Positions 10,224 to 18,715 of a stretch of DNA of 64,000 bases are shown here, one piece after another; positions within the stretch are counted from its first letter, which is position 1, and the number at the start of each line of letters is the position of its first letter. The translations under genes were made by a program, and so were the position numbers. The stretch spans positions 1,240,001 to 1,304,000 of the forward strand of contig NZ_CP032550.1 in the NCBI RefSeq assembly GCF_009735645.1. The letters are read 5' to 3'. The notes under the pieces are model-generated. The model had not been told where the DNA came from. It worked only from the letters and a program-made list of their open reading frames with translations, and made no database searches. Source of the DNA: Microbacterium oryzae. Its GTDB lineage: Bacteria > Actinomycetota > Actinomycetes > Actinomycetales > Microbacteriaceae.

Positions 10224-10251
10224 ATGCTCGGACGCGATGTGCGGCGTGCTC

Positions 10252-10764
10252 TCACGCGCGCTCGACGGGCACGATCTCGACATCGCGCAGCCCGCCCCCG
10301 TCGACGACCGCGGTCATGAGCGTGCACACCGGCTGGCGCCGCCGGTCGGTCGGCGAGCCGGGGTTCAGCAGCCGCATGCCGCCCGGAGTCGTCGAGTCCC
10401 ACGGGATGTGGCTGTGGCCGAAGACGAGCAGGTCGATCCCCCGACCGCTGTAAGCGGCGTCCATCCGCTCCTCCCGGCCGCGCGCCGCTCCCGTCTCGTG
10501 GACCACGGCCATCCGCAGCCCCTCGACCGACGCGACGGCGACCTCGGGCAGGCGCGCCCGAAGCGCGGCGCCGTCGTTGTTGCCCCACACGGCGACGAGG
10601 CGCGACGCGCGCTCCTCCAGGACGTCGAGCGTGGCGACGTCCACCCAGTCGCCGGCGTGCACGACGACGTCCGCGGCGTCGACCGCGCGCCAGACGACAT
10701 CGGAGAGCCGCTTCGCCCGCGCGGGCACGTGGGTGTCGGAGAGGAGGAGCAGGCGGGTCACCAT
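10252..10764 (-). CDS. YfcE/MJ0936-type metallophosphoesterase
   Basis: 170-residue calcineurin-like phosphodiesterase. The metal-binding set is complete: LLSDTHV (Asp9, His11), HAGDW, GNND, a histidine in AVVHETG, and FGHSHIPWD. The closest known family (YfcE, MJ0936) hydrolyses phosphodiesters in vitro with unclear physiological substrates. It begins at an ATG about 70 bases from the next upstream minus-strand gene and ends beside the 38-nt palindrome. Confidence 0.88.
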   Translation of the reverse strand: MVTRLLLLSDTHVPARAKRLSDVVWRAVDAADVVVHAGDWVDVATLDVLEERASRLVAVWGNNDGAALRARLPEVAVASVEGLRMAVVHETGAARGREERMDAAYSGRGIDLLVFGHSHIPWDSTTPGGMRLLNPGSPTDRRRQPVCTLMTAVVDGGGLRDVEIVPVERA

Positions 10765-10836
10765 GTCGTCATCCTCTCTCGGAAGCGCGCACGGCCGAGG
10801 CCGCGGCCCGCTCGACGCGGACCGCGGCCTCCCGTG

Positions 10837-11178
10837 TCAGATGTCCTCGGGGGCGAGGTCGCCCTCGCCGTCCTCCCCGAGCTCCGCGATGATCGGGTCG
10901 TCGGCCTGGCTCTCGGGCTGGAGGCCCGCGCCCGGCTGGTCGATGCGCGGGATCTGCTCCTCGTCGGAGGCCAGCTCGTCGGGGTCGGCCCCCGTCGCGG
11001 TGTCGATGGATCCGTCCGCGCGAAGCGGCGCGCCGGCATCGAGGGCCTCCGTGTGCTCCCACTCGGCCTGCGCCGGGTCGTCCGAGGGATCGGCGTACGA
11101 CGTCGCCTCACCCTCGCGGATGGGCTGGATGGCGTCGGGGTCATCGACGATATGGCTGTCGCGCGGTTCGGCGTCCAT
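10837..11178 (-). CDS. Small acidic hypothetical protein
   Basis: 113 residues, very rich in Asp, Glu, Ala and Pro, with no hydrophobic segment and no recognised catalytic motif. The sequence (MDAEPRDSHIVDDPDAIQP at the start, GELGD-like acidic tail) looks intrinsically disordered. The start is well supported by AGGAGG placed six bases before the ATG at 11178. It stands between the phosphoesterase and the ABC1 kinase genes. I do not recognise a function. Confidence 0.7.
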   Translation of the reverse strand: MDAEPRDSHIVDDPDAIQPIREGEATSYADPSDDPAQAEWEHTEALDAGAPLRADGSIDTATGADPDELASDEEQIPRIDQPGAGLQPESQADDPIIAELGEDGEGDLAPEDI

Positions 11179-11277
11179 GGGCGTCCTCCTGTCGGTGGTG
11201 CTGATGCTCCCACTCTGCGCGAGCGGGAGCCTCAGGTCGACGGGGTTGACGCGCCGAAGGCGTGCGGGGTACCGGCG

Positions 11278-12960
11278 TCAGTGACGCCGGCTCGCCAGCA
11301 GCGCGTGCAGGAGGGGCAGCACCGAGGCGCCCATGAGCCACGCGCCGAGGTCGACGCCGGCGGCCTGCAGGATGGCGCCCGAGAGCACCAGGGCTCCGAA
11401 GAGGACCGCCGACATGAGCCGGCGCAGTCGGCTCTCCAGGCGCGCGAGCCATCGCTCGAGGCTCGGCGTGGTGACCGCGATCGAGCCGTCCTCGAGACGG
11501 GCGGCGAGCCGGTCGATCCGCTGCGGCAGGCGCAGAGCGACGCCGGCGGCGTCCATCGTGTCCTTCGCCACGTCCTGCATCACGTTGCGCCGCTCGTCGC
11601 GGAGGAGCTGCGCGGCGTACGGCTCGACGGAGTCCCAGAGGTTGAACTCGGGATCGAGCGCGCTGCACACCCCCGAGGTGAGAGACGCGGCGCGGATGAC
11701 GAGGAGGAAGTTCTCCGGCAGCTGGAACGGGAGCGAGCGCACCAGGTCGCCGAACTCCGTCGCGAAATCGCGGAACTCCCGCGGATCGACCTCACGGAGC
11801 TGCGCGAAGCCCATCCCCCCGAAACGGGCGAACAGCTGCGTCATCGCCCGCTCGAGCTCGGTGGTGTCGGCGGAGGGCAGCAGCACGCCGACGTCCTGCA
11901 CGGCCGCGACGAGACCGGCGCCATCCCGAGCCGCGGCCGCGATGAGGAGACGACGGAGGCCGCGGCGCGTCGAGTCGGGCACCGCGCCCATCATGCCGAA
12001 GTCGATGAACGTCAGCTTCCAGCTGCCGTCGGCGCTGGGCGTGACGAAGATGTTGCCGGGGTGCGGGTCGGCGTGGAAGTAGCCCGTGCCGAACATCTGG
12101 TCGAACATGACCGCCGCGAACACGGGCGCCACGACGGCCGGGTCGATTCCCGCGGCACGGAGCCCCTCGGCGTCGGTGATCTTGATCGCCGTGACGTCCT
12201 CCAGGGTGAGGACGCGCCGGGTCGTCCGCTCCCAGACGACGGCAGGGATGGCCACGCGCGCGTCCCCGGCGAAGTCCGCCGCGAAGCGCTCCGACGCGGC
12301 CGCCTCGTGCAGGTAGTCGATCTCCTCCAGGGAGGTGGCGGCGAACTCGGCCACGAGCGCGGGAGCGTCGACACGCGACGACACCGCGCGGACGCGGCTC
12401 AGCCATCCGCCCACCCGCCGCAGGGCGGCGAGGTCGACGGCGACGATCTCGTCGATGCCGGGCCGCTGCACCTTGACGACGACCTCGGCGATGCCGGTCT
12501 CCGCGGCGTCATCGGCCCGCAGGCGCGCGCGGTGCGCCTGCCCGAGCGACGCGGCGGCGATCGGCCGCTCCTCGATCTCGGCGAGCGCGCGCTCGAGCGG
12601 CAGGCCGAGCTCCGCTTCGGCGAGGGTGCGGATGGCCGCGAACGGCACCGGGGGGACCTCGTCCTGCAGACCGGCGAGTTCCGACGTGACCTCGGGCGGC
12701 AGCACGTCGAGGCGCGAGGAGAGGAACTGGCCGACCTTGATCATGAGGCCGCCGAGCTCGACGGCGAGCACGCGGAAGCGCCGGGCGAAGCGCAGCAGGC
12801 GCCTCGTCCGGCTGCGATCCGCGACGCGCTGCAGCCCGATCCGCGGCAGGAACAGCTCGTACCACCACTGGACGGCGAGATTCCAGGCGGCGAACCGGAG
12901 GATGCGTCGGTAGCGGGAGCGCGCGGCCGGGCGGGCCGGCGCCCCCTCTGCCGATGCCAC
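11278..12960 (-). CDS. ABC1/UbiB-family atypical protein kinase-like ATPase
   Basis: 560-residue membrane-associated protein. Signature motifs are present: KxGQ (MIKVGQFLSSR near residue 73), the alanine-rich nucleotide loop AAASLGQAHRA, the invariant Lys strand (VVVKVQRPG), FHADPHPGNIF in place of the protein-kinase catalytic loop, and IDFGMMG as the metal-binding DFG. Two hydrophobic helices at the C-terminus probably anchor it. The family supports quinone/isoprenoid lipid metabolism. The GTG start lies six bases after the PadR stop, so the two are probably cotranscribed, with the regulator first. Confidence 0.9.
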   Translation of the reverse strand: MASAEGAPARPAARSRYRRILRFAAWNLAVQWWYELFLPRIGLQRVADRSRTRRLLRFARRFRVLAVELGGLMIKVGQFLSSRLDVLPPEVTSELAGLQDEVPPVPFAAIRTLAEAELGLPLERALAEIEERPIAAASLGQAHRARLRADDAAETGIAEVVVKVQRPGIDEIVAVDLAALRRVGGWLSRVRAVSSRVDAPALVAEFAATSLEEIDYLHEAAASERFAADFAGDARVAIPAVVWERTTRRVLTLEDVTAIKITDAEGLRAAGIDPAVVAPVFAAVMFDQMFGTGYFHADPHPGNIFVTPSADGSWKLTFIDFGMMGAVPDSTRRGLRRLLIAAAARDGAGLVAAVQDVGVLLPSADTTELERAMTQLFARFGGMGFAQLREVDPREFRDFATEFGDLVRSLPFQLPENFLLVIRAASLTSGVCSALDPEFNLWDSVEPYAAQLLRDERRNVMQDVAKDTMDAAGVALRLPQRIDRLAARLEDGSIAVTTPSLERWLARLESRLRRLMSAVLFGALVLSGAILQAAGVDLGAWLMGASVLPLLHALLASRRH

Positions 12961-12966
12961 CGGCGC

Positions 12967-13509
12967 TCAGCCCTGCGCGAGGATCGCGTAGAGCCGGCGA
13001 CGTGCGTCCTCGAGGACGCCGACCGCCTCCTGCACCTGCTCGGGCGTTCCCGTGCGTCCGACCTGGGCGGCGGCCTGCGCGAGGTCGATGCCGGCCTTCG
13101 GAAGCGCGCCGAATCCGCCGTGCTCGCTCCGGTGCGACGACTCCCACGGCGCCTGCGACTTCGCAGCCTCCGCGTGGCCGAGGTCGGTCATGATGTACGT
13201 CTTGCGTCCATCCGACTCCTCGGTCGTGACGAGGCCCTCGTCGGCCAGCAGCTGCAGGGTCGGGTACACGGAGCCGGCGCTCGGCTTCCACGAGCCGCCG
13301 CTGCGCTCCTCGATCTCGCGGATGATCTGGTAGCCGTGCATGGGCTGCTCGGCGAGCAGCGTGAGGACGGCCGCGCGGACGTCGCCGCGCCCCATCCGAC
13401 CGCTGCTGCCGCGCTTGTCGAACGATGCACGCAGCTGGTCCATCATCTGCCACATGCCGTCGAGCGGATTGCCGGTGCCGAATGGACCGGTGGGGAACGA
13501 ACTGCTCAT
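12967..13509 (-). CDS. PadR-family transcriptional regulator
   Basis: 180-residue regulator: a Gly/Pro/Met-rich N-terminus, a winged helix (about 40-115, with LTLLAEQPMHGYQIIREIEERSGG and the PSAGSVYPTLQLLADEGLV recognition region), and a C-terminal helical dimerisation region. The ATG at 13509 is preferred over the GTG five codons upstream because GGAGG sits five bases before it; the upstream GTG would overlap that ribosome site. It precedes the ABC1 kinase gene and probably autoregulates from the palindrome just upstream. Confidence 0.88.
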   Translation of the reverse strand: MSSSFPTGPFGTGNPLDGMWQMMDQLRASFDKRGSSGRMGRGDVRAAVLTLLAEQPMHGYQIIREIEERSGGSWKPSAGSVYPTLQLLADEGLVTTEESDGRKTYIMTDLGHAEAAKSQAPWESSHRSEHGGFGALPKAGIDLAQAAAQVGRTGTPEQVQEAVGVLEDARRRLYAILAQG

Positions 13510-13533
13510 GATGGCCTCCTTCACGACCGTCGA

Positions 13534-13558
13534 ACGATACTTGACGATATGTCGTCGA
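13534..13558. promoter_or_regulatory. Candidate PadR operator/promoter
   Basis: An AT-richer patch 25-50 bases upstream of padR contains a near-palindrome at 13541-13558, TTGACGA-TATG-TCGTCGA (6 of 7 arm bases pair). It also contains a direct repeat ACGATA at 13534 and 13544, one helical turn apart. PadR proteins usually bind short dyads overlapping their own promoter, so this is the likely autoregulatory site. Inference from position and symmetry. Confidence 0.45.
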
Positions 13559-13596
13559 GCGGCCCAGCACCAGGGGGTACGCGTGCGGCTCGGACC

Positions 13597-14463
13597 TCAG
13601 CCGGCCGAGCGGACGAGGACGCGGCCCTCTTCGACGCGCACGTCCCACCGGGGCTGCGGCACGCTGGCCGGGCCGCGCTTCACGGCCCCGTCCGCGGTGT
13701 CGAAGCGGCTGCCGTGCCAGGGGCAGGTGACGCAGCCGCTGTCGTCGAGGGTGCCCTTCTCGAGCGGACCGCCCGCGTGCGAGCAGACCGCGGAGATCGC
13801 GCGCAGCTCACCGCGCTGCCGCACGAGGAGCACGGGGACGTCGTCGACGTCCACGCGAGTGAGCGCACCCTCGGTGAGCTCCGCGTCGGCCGCGACGTCG
13901 GTCCACGTCGTCGTCTCGTCCTGGAACGCGGTGTTGTTCACCCCCACGCCGCGGGCGAAGGAGAGGTGCCCGCCGAGGTAGGCCGACCCGAGGGTCAGGC
14001 CCATCGCGAGGAGGCTGAGGCCGGCGCCGACGCCGCGGTGGCCGCGTCGACGCGCGAACCAGGAGGCGGTCTGCAGGATCGTGGCCACGCCGTTCATGGC
14101 GCCGTGGACGAGGCCCACCCGTCGGTCCTCGCCGATCGTGTCGGACCAGTCCGATGCACCGGACATGGCCGTGGGCGCGGAGGCGAGGATGCCGACGCCC
14201 ACCAGGCGACGCGATGCCGCTGCCGTGTCGTCTCCGCCGAAGAGGTCGAGGAGCGTCGCCGAGGTGAAGGCGCCGATCGGGACGTCGGTGAGCATCGGGT
14301 GCAGCTGGTGCCCGAGCCATGAGCCCGAGAGGAGGTTCTTCACCGGGGTCGCGCGCGTGGCGGCGGTCACCCATCCCGACACCTTCTTCGCGGGAGCGTC
14401 GAGCCCCTTCGCGCCGCCGATCGCGCTCAGGGCGCCCCGCATCATCTCTGTCGCCTGTGGCAT
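13597..14463 (-). CDS. DUF2231 membrane protein fused to a Rieske [2Fe-2S] domain
   Basis: 288 residues. The first part (about 1-170) is a DUF2231-like membrane domain with GHQLHPMLTDVPIGAF and several hydrophobic helices. The C-terminal part (about 185-288) is a Rieske ferredoxin-like domain with both cluster motifs intact, CSHAGGP and CPWHGSRF (two Cys and two His ligands). It probably transfers electrons at the membrane, but no partner oxygenase or cytochrome is encoded nearby. It is a single-gene unit with its own upstream gap; the physiological role is not known to me. Confidence 0.85.
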   Translation of the reverse strand: MPQATEMMRGALSAIGGAKGLDAPAKKVSGWVTAATRATPVKNLLSGSWLGHQLHPMLTDVPIGAFTSATLLDLFGGDDTAAASRRLVGVGILASAPTAMSGASDWSDTIGEDRRVGLVHGAMNGVATILQTASWFARRRGHRGVGAGLSLLAMGLTLGSAYLGGHLSFARGVGVNNTAFQDETTTWTDVAADAELTEGALTRVDVDDVPVLLVRQRGELRAISAVCSHAGGPLEKGTLDDSGCVTCPWHGSRFDTADGAVKRGPASVPQPRWDVRVEEGRVLVRSAG

Positions 14464-14573
14464 GTCGCTCGCTCCTTCGGTGGTGATCAGCGCTCGGTGT
14501 CTCCGGTATAGCCGCTCACGCGGCGGGAGTCACGGGGTTGCATGCGCGCGCCTCCCCTGGCAGATGATGAGGG

Positions 14574-14945
14574 ATGGCCGATGACCAGCCCGCCCTCACC
14601 GACGCGAATCTCGACGAGATCCGCGTCCTGCTGCTCGCCGACCGCGAGCGGACCGAGCGCCTGCTCGCGTCGCTCGCCGGCACGTTCACCTCGATCGTGG
14701 CCGCGTCGCAGGACACCGCGAACGACGACGAGCACGACCCGGAGGGCTCGACGATCGCGTTCGAGCGCTCGCAGACCTCCACGCTGCTCTCGGCCTCGCG
14801 CAGCCGCCTGGTCGACATCGACGCCGCGCTCACCCGCATCGCAGACGGCCGCTACGGCTTCTGCGAGCGCTGCGGCCGCCCCATCCCGCTGGGCCGGCTC
14901 GAGGCGAGGCCGACCGCGCTGACCTGCGTCTCCTGCGCGACATAG
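14574..14945 (+). CDS. DksA/TraR-type C4 zinc-finger protein
   Basis: 123-residue cytosolic protein with an N-terminal coiled coil and a C-terminal zinc finger, CERCGRPIPLGRLEARP then CVSC (CxxC-x17-CxxC). The coiled-coil tip has an acidic DEHDPEGST stretch comparable to the acidic tip that DksA inserts into the RNA polymerase secondary channel. A role in stringent-response transcription control is inferred from the family. The start follows GATGAGGG, and the gene is divergent from the Rieske gene. Confidence 0.85.
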   Translation: MADDQPALTDANLDEIRVLLLADRERTERLLASLAGTFTSIVAASQDTANDDEHDPEGSTIAFERSQTSTLLSASRSRLVDIDAALTRIADGRYGFCERCGRPIPLGRLEARPTALTCVSCAT

Positions 14946-15007
14946 AAGGCCCGCGCGGCGAGCGCAAGCCCTGCCGACGGATGGCGGTGGGTCGTTACCC
15001 TCGGACG

Positions 15008-15784
15008 ATGCGACTCCAGCGGCTCATCCTGATCCGACACGGCGAGAGCGTGGGCAACGAGGCGGCGAGCGCCGCCGAATTCTCCGGCGACGAGGTCATC
15101 GACCTGCCCTTCCGCGATGCCGACACCCCGCTCTCCCCCACCGGCGAGGCGCAGGCGGATGCCCTCGGCACGGCCCTGCGCGAACTCGGCGTCGGTCTCG
15201 AGGCCGCCGTGTGGACATCCCCGTACCGTCGCGCGATGCAGACGTCGGCGCGCGCGCTGGACGCCGCCGACCTCGAGCGGGCGGCGATGGCCGACGAACG
15301 GCTGCGCGATCGCGAGCTGGGCATCCTCGATCACCTCACCTCGCACGGCACCCTCGCCCGCTACCCGTCCGAGACCGAGCGCCGCGCCCACCTGGGCAAG
15401 TTCTTCTACCGGCCGCCGGGGGGCGAGTCGTGGGCGGATGTCGCCCTGCGGCTCCGCTCGTTCCTCGCCGAGGCGCAGGGCGGCTCGGCCGAGACCGGCG
15501 TGGTGTTCGCGCACGAGGCGATCATCCATCTCCTCCGCTACGTGCTCGAGGGGTGGGACGAGCACCAGGTGCTCGCGGCCGCCGTCGAGGCGCCGGCCCC
15601 GAACGCGTCGGTCACGCTTCTCGAGCGCGACCCGGCAGGTGCGTGGGTCGCCTCGGTCGTCGGCGACGTCACGCACCTGCGCGAGCACGGCGTCGAGGCG
15701 ACGCTGCACACCGGCCGGCCGGATCCGCGCGTGAACCGTGCGACCGAAGCCGCCGAGGAGGTGTCGCATGTCTCGGCGGAGTGA
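15008..15784 (+). CDS. Histidine phosphatase (phosphoglycerate-mutase-like) family protein
   Basis: 258-residue protein with the branch-1 motif LIRHGESVGNE at the N-terminus (phospho-accepting His), a WTSPYRRAMQTS arginine motif, and the second catalytic His in VFAHEAIIHLL. The substrate is not evident. The ATG at 15008 is chosen over an upstream in-frame ATG at 14981 because the protein then starts directly before the RHG strand. TTACCCT ends six bases before it, suggesting a leaderless transcript. It overlaps the next gene by 17 bases. Confidence 0.85.
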   Translation: MRLQRLILIRHGESVGNEAASAAEFSGDEVIDLPFRDADTPLSPTGEAQADALGTALRELGVGLEAAVWTSPYRRAMQTSARALDAADLERAAMADERLRDRELGILDHLTSHGTLARYPSETERRAHLGKFFYRPPGGESWADVALRLRSFLAEAQGGSAETGVVFAHEAIIHLLRYVLEGWDEHQVLAAAVEAPAPNASVTLLERDPAGAWVASVVGDVTHLREHGVEATLHTGRPDPRVNRATEAAEEVSHVSAE

Positions 15785-16652
15785 GCGCGTCTCGCCCCGT
15801 CTGCTGCGCGGGTGGGGGCTCCCCGCCCCTGGCGGATCGAAGTACGACCGCGGCACCGTGCTCGTCGTCGGCGGGTCGCTCCGCAGCCCGGGGGCGGCGA
15901 TGCTCGCCGGCACCGCAGCGCTGCGCGTCGGGGCCGGCAAGATCACGCTCGCCGTCGCACGGTCGGTCGCGGCCGCCGTCGCCGTCGCCGTGCCGGAGTC
16001 AGGCGTGGTTCCGCTGCCCGACAACGCCGCGGGGTCCGTCCGCGGCGATGCAACCGGCGCTCTCCTGCCTGAGCTCGCGAACAAGAGCGCTGCGCTCATC
16101 GGGTCGGGCCTCGACGACATCGACGCGACCCGCGAGATCGTCGCGGGTCTCGTCGCCGAAGCGCCCGCTGAGCTCGTCTTCGTGCTCGACGCCTATGCGC
16201 TGGCCTCGGTGGCCGATCAGCTGGAGCTCGTGCGACCGCTGCGCGACCGCCTCATCCTCACGCCGAACCCGGTCGAGCTCGCCACGCTGCTCGGCGACGG
16301 CGAGGAGATCGCGCCCGACGACGCGCGCCGCATCCGCCGTGCCGCGCAGGAGGTCGCCCGCCGTTACGGTGCGGCCGTCGCCACGCAGGCGCTCGTCGCG
16401 GCGCCCGACGGCGCGACCTGGACTCTCAAGGCGGGCGGCCCCGGCCTCGGCACCTCCGGCAGCGGCGACGTGCTCGCCGGGGCGGTCACCGGCTTCGCCG
16501 CCCGGGGCGTCTCTCCCGCGCAGGCGGCCGTCTGGGGCACGTACGTTCACGCGGCGGCGGGCGATCGGCTCGCGCACGGCGAGGAGTGCGTGGGCTACCT
16601 CGCCGGGGAGTTGCCGGCGGAGTTCCCGCGCATCATCGCCGACCTCGCCTGA
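15768..16652 (+). CDS. nnrD: ADP-dependent (S)-NAD(P)H-hydrate dehydratase
   Basis: 294-residue repair enzyme converting damaged NAD(P)HX back to NAD(P)H with ADP (or ATP). Only the ribokinase-like C-terminal YjeF domain is present; the NnrE epimerase half of the E. coli fusion is absent. Visible motifs: GTVLVVGGSLRSPGAAMLAG, LDAYAL, LTPNPVEL and the catalytic GTSGSGDVLAG. GAGGAGG at 15755-15761 sets the ATG at 15768. It is coupled to the preceding phosphatase gene. The stops of this gene and the convergent DUF1622 gene sit in a small TGATCGTCA dyad. Confidence 0.92.
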   Translation: MSRRSERVSPRLLRGWGLPAPGGSKYDRGTVLVVGGSLRSPGAAMLAGTAALRVGAGKITLAVARSVAAAVAVAVPESGVVPLPDNAAGSVRGDATGALLPELANKSAALIGSGLDDIDATREIVAGLVAEAPAELVFVLDAYALASVADQLELVRPLRDRLILTPNPVELATLLGDGEEIAPDDARRIRRAAQEVARRYGAAVATQALVAAPDGATWTLKAGGPGLGTSGSGDVLAGAVTGFAARGVSPAQAAVWGTYVHAAAGDRLAHGEECVGYLAGELPAEFPRIIADLA

Positions 16653-16655
16653 TCG

Positions 16656-17021
16656 TCAGGCGGAGGCTTCCGCGGTCTCCGACGCCGGGGCCTTCTGCCA
16701 GGGCCAGCGGCCGGTGATCTCGAGCTCGAGCGACCAGCTGAGGAACGTCCGGATGACGACGATCACGGCGAGCACGGCGACGCTGTCGAGACTCGGCGTC
16801 ACCGCCACGGTGCGGATGATGTCGGCCGCGACGAGCAGTTCCAGGCCGAGCAGGATAGAGCGGCCGAGGAACCTGCGGAACCGGCCGTACACGTTCTGCT
16901 TGCGCTGGGCCATCCCGCCGATGGCGAAGACCACCGCGGCGAGCGCGCCCAGCACGATGGCGATCACCCCGGCGGCGTCGACGACCTTGCCGAATCCCTC
17001 GACGATCTCCTGGAAGTCCAT
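16656..17021 (-). CDS. DUF1622 family membrane protein
   Basis: 121 residues with three hydrophobic segments (about 18-37, 52-72 and 78-92) and the recognisable core FRRFLGRSILLGLELLVAADIIRTV. DUF1622 proteins are small inner-membrane proteins of unknown function. AGAGGAG lies about nine bases before the ATG at 17021. The C-terminus, WPWQKAPASETAEASA, is hydrophilic. Confidence 0.85.
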   Translation of the reverse strand: MDFQEIVEGFGKVVDAAGVIAIVLGALAAVVFAIGGMAQRKQNVYGRFRRFLGRSILLGLELLVAADIIRTVAVTPSLDSVAVLAVIVVIRTFLSWSLELEITGRWPWQKAPASETAEASA

Positions 17022-17181
17022 GTCTCGTCCTCTCCTCTGCGCCGGGCGCCACGCTAGAGGGCGGGCTGCCGGCGACGCGAGAGGTCGACGTGCCGGGGGC
17101 GGGTGGACTATCGTCGGGGCCCCGGCCGGTTCATCCGCCTCGCGGGGCGTGCGCCGGCACCATCCAGCGAAGGAGGACCCG

Positions 17182-17589
17182 TTGGCTCACGACGTTCAGA
17201 CCATGCTGAAGACCCATCCCGGCGAGCCCGCAGTGGACCAGGCGAAGCTCGCCCCGTGCATCGAGGCGTGCTTGGCCTGCGCGCAGACCTGCACCTCGTG
17301 CGCGGACGCGTGTCTCGCCGAGGACATGGTCGCCGAGATGGCGAAGTGCATCCGCACCGACCAGGACTGCGCTGACATCTGCGCGACGACCGGGCGCATC
17401 CTCTCCCGGCAGACCGCCTTCGACGCGGCGACCGTGCGCGCGGTCGTCACGGCCTGCGCGGCGGTGTGCGGAACCTGCGCCGCGGAGTGCGAGAGCCACG
17501 CCGATATGCACGACCACTGCCGTCTGTGCGCCGAGGCATGCCGCCGGTGCGAGCAGGCGTGCCAGGAGCTGCTGGCCGAGCTGGGGTGA
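17182..17589 (+). CDS. Four-helix-bundle copper-storage protein (Csp/DUF326)
   Basis: 135-residue cysteine-rich protein with 18 cysteines arranged as CxxxC and CxxC pairs along predicted helices (CIEACLACAQTCTSCADAC near residue 27, CRLCAEACRRCEQAC near the end). There is no signal peptide, matching cytosolic Csp3-type proteins that hold many Cu(I) ions inside the bundle. The start is a TTG at 17182, fixed by AAGGAGG at 17170-17176 five bases upstream; no ATG fits. It stands alone, immediately left of the first IS element, with no copper ATPase or regulator next to it. Confidence 0.88.
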   Translation: MAHDVQTMLKTHPGEPAVDQAKLAPCIEACLACAQTCTSCADACLAEDMVAEMAKCIRTDQDCADICATTGRILSRQTAFDAATVRAVVTACAAVCGTCAAECESHADMHDHCRLCAEACRRCEQACQELLAELG

Positions 17590-17615
17590 GGGGGGCGCCG
17601 CTCGCGACTACTAGG

Positions 17616-18709
17616 TGTAGTGCCCAGGGACGTTGTTTGATCTGGTTGCCGTGACATGACGAGAACCTCCGGTCAGAGTGGAGCTGCTTAGACACTCACT
17701 CACGACCCGGAGGTTCTCGTGTCCCACGGTAATGCGGCGCTGACGCGGCGCCAACGCCTGCGCATCGCGCGGTTGATCATCGACGACGGATGGAGCATCG
17801 CCGCGGCGGCGGGCTACTTCCGTGTTTCCTGGCCGACCGCGGCCAAGTGGGCGCGCCGCTATGCCGAGCTCGGCGAGGCGGGGATGACCGATCGCTCCTC
17901 GCGCCCGCATACGCACCCGAACAAGACCCCGCAGTTGCTGGTGAAGAAGATCGTTCACCTGCGGCTCCGCAAGCGTCTCGGCCCGGTTCAGATCGCCGGG
18001 CGGCTGGACATGCCCGCCTCGACCGTGCACGCGGTTCTGACCCGATGCCGGCTGAACCGCCTCACTCACGTCGACGTGAAGACGGGAGAGCAGGCGCGGC
18101 GTTACGAGCACGAGACGCCAGGCGCCTTGATCCATGTCGACGTGAAGAAGCTCGGCAACATTCCGCTCGGCGGCGGGTGGCGGTTCGTCGGCCGTCAACA
18201 AGGCGACTGGAACCGCCAGGCAACTCCGGGCCTGGCGCGGGACAAGCACCGCCACGAGATCCTCGGCTACGCATTCGTTCATACCGTGATCGACGATCAC
18301 TCCCGCGTCGCCTACGCGGAGATCCACGACGATGAGCGCGCCGAGACCGCGATCGGGGTTCTACGACGCGCCGTCTCGTGGTTCGCCGACCGCGGGGTCC
18401 GCGTCGAACGCGTGCTCTCCGACAACGGCTCGGCTTACCGCTCCCACGCCTGGAAGCACGCCTGCGACGATCTCGACGTCCGGCCGAAGTTCACCCGCCC
18501 GCGCCGTCCGCAGACGAACGGGAAGATCGAGCGCTTCCACCGCACCATGGCCGACGGCTGGGCCTACGCGAAGCACTACAACAGCGAGTCAGCCCGACGC
18601 GCAGCCCTCCCGGCCTGGCTGCACTTCTACAATCACCACAGGCCCCACACCGCGATCGGAAAGCTCCCGCCCATCAGCCGGATCTCAAACAACCTGGCTG
18701 GGCACTACA
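17616..18709 (+). mobile_element. IS481-family insertion sequence, copy 1 (1094 bp)
   Basis: Bounded by terminal inverted repeats TGTAGTGCCCAG at the left and CTGGGCACTACA at the right. It is flanked by a six-base direct target duplication ACTAGG (17610-17615 and 18710-18715). The NCTAGN target is the preference reported for Bordetella IS481. The element is 1094 bp and differs from the second copy at 25045 by only two bases (offsets 777 and 813), both silent in the transposase. Its left end is 26 bases after the copper-storage gene, marking the edge of the accessory region. Confidence 0.93.
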
Positions 18710-18714
18710 ACTAG
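17719..18714 (+). CDS. IS481-family transposase, copy 1
   Basis: 331-residue DDE transposase. The N-terminal helix-turn-helix spans about 8-95 (LTRRQRLRIARLIIDDGWS, WPTAAKWARRY) and the rve-type catalytic core about 135-320, with acidic residues in LIHVDVKKLG, VLSDNGSAY and NGKIERFHRT (D, D, E). GGAGG lies 12-16 bases upstream of the start. The last codons, TAC AAC TAG, cross the right end of the element: the final A of the IS joins the duplicated target ACTAGG, so the stop codon is provided by target DNA. Probably functional, since the frame is intact and the twin copy has an identical protein. Confidence 0.95.
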   Translation: MSHGNAALTRRQRLRIARLIIDDGWSIAAAAGYFRVSWPTAAKWARRYAELGEAGMTDRSSRPHTHPNKTPQLLVKKIVHLRLRKRLGPVQIAGRLDMPASTVHAVLTRCRLNRLTHVDVKTGEQARRYEHETPGALIHVDVKKLGNIPLGGGWRFVGRQQGDWNRQATPGLARDKHRHEILGYAFVHTVIDDHSRVAYAEIHDDERAETAIGVLRRAVSWFADRGVRVERVLSDNGSAYRSHAWKHACDDLDVRPKFTRPRRPQTNGKIERFHRTMADGWAYAKHYNSESARRAALPAWLHFYNHHRPHTAIGKLPPISRISNNLAGHYN

Positions 18715-18715
18715 G

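Noticed and set aside
17611..18327. Minus-strand frames of more than 200 codons within the IS copies
   Set aside because: They lie opposite the transposase, have no ribosome site and show typical antisense GC-codon composition.
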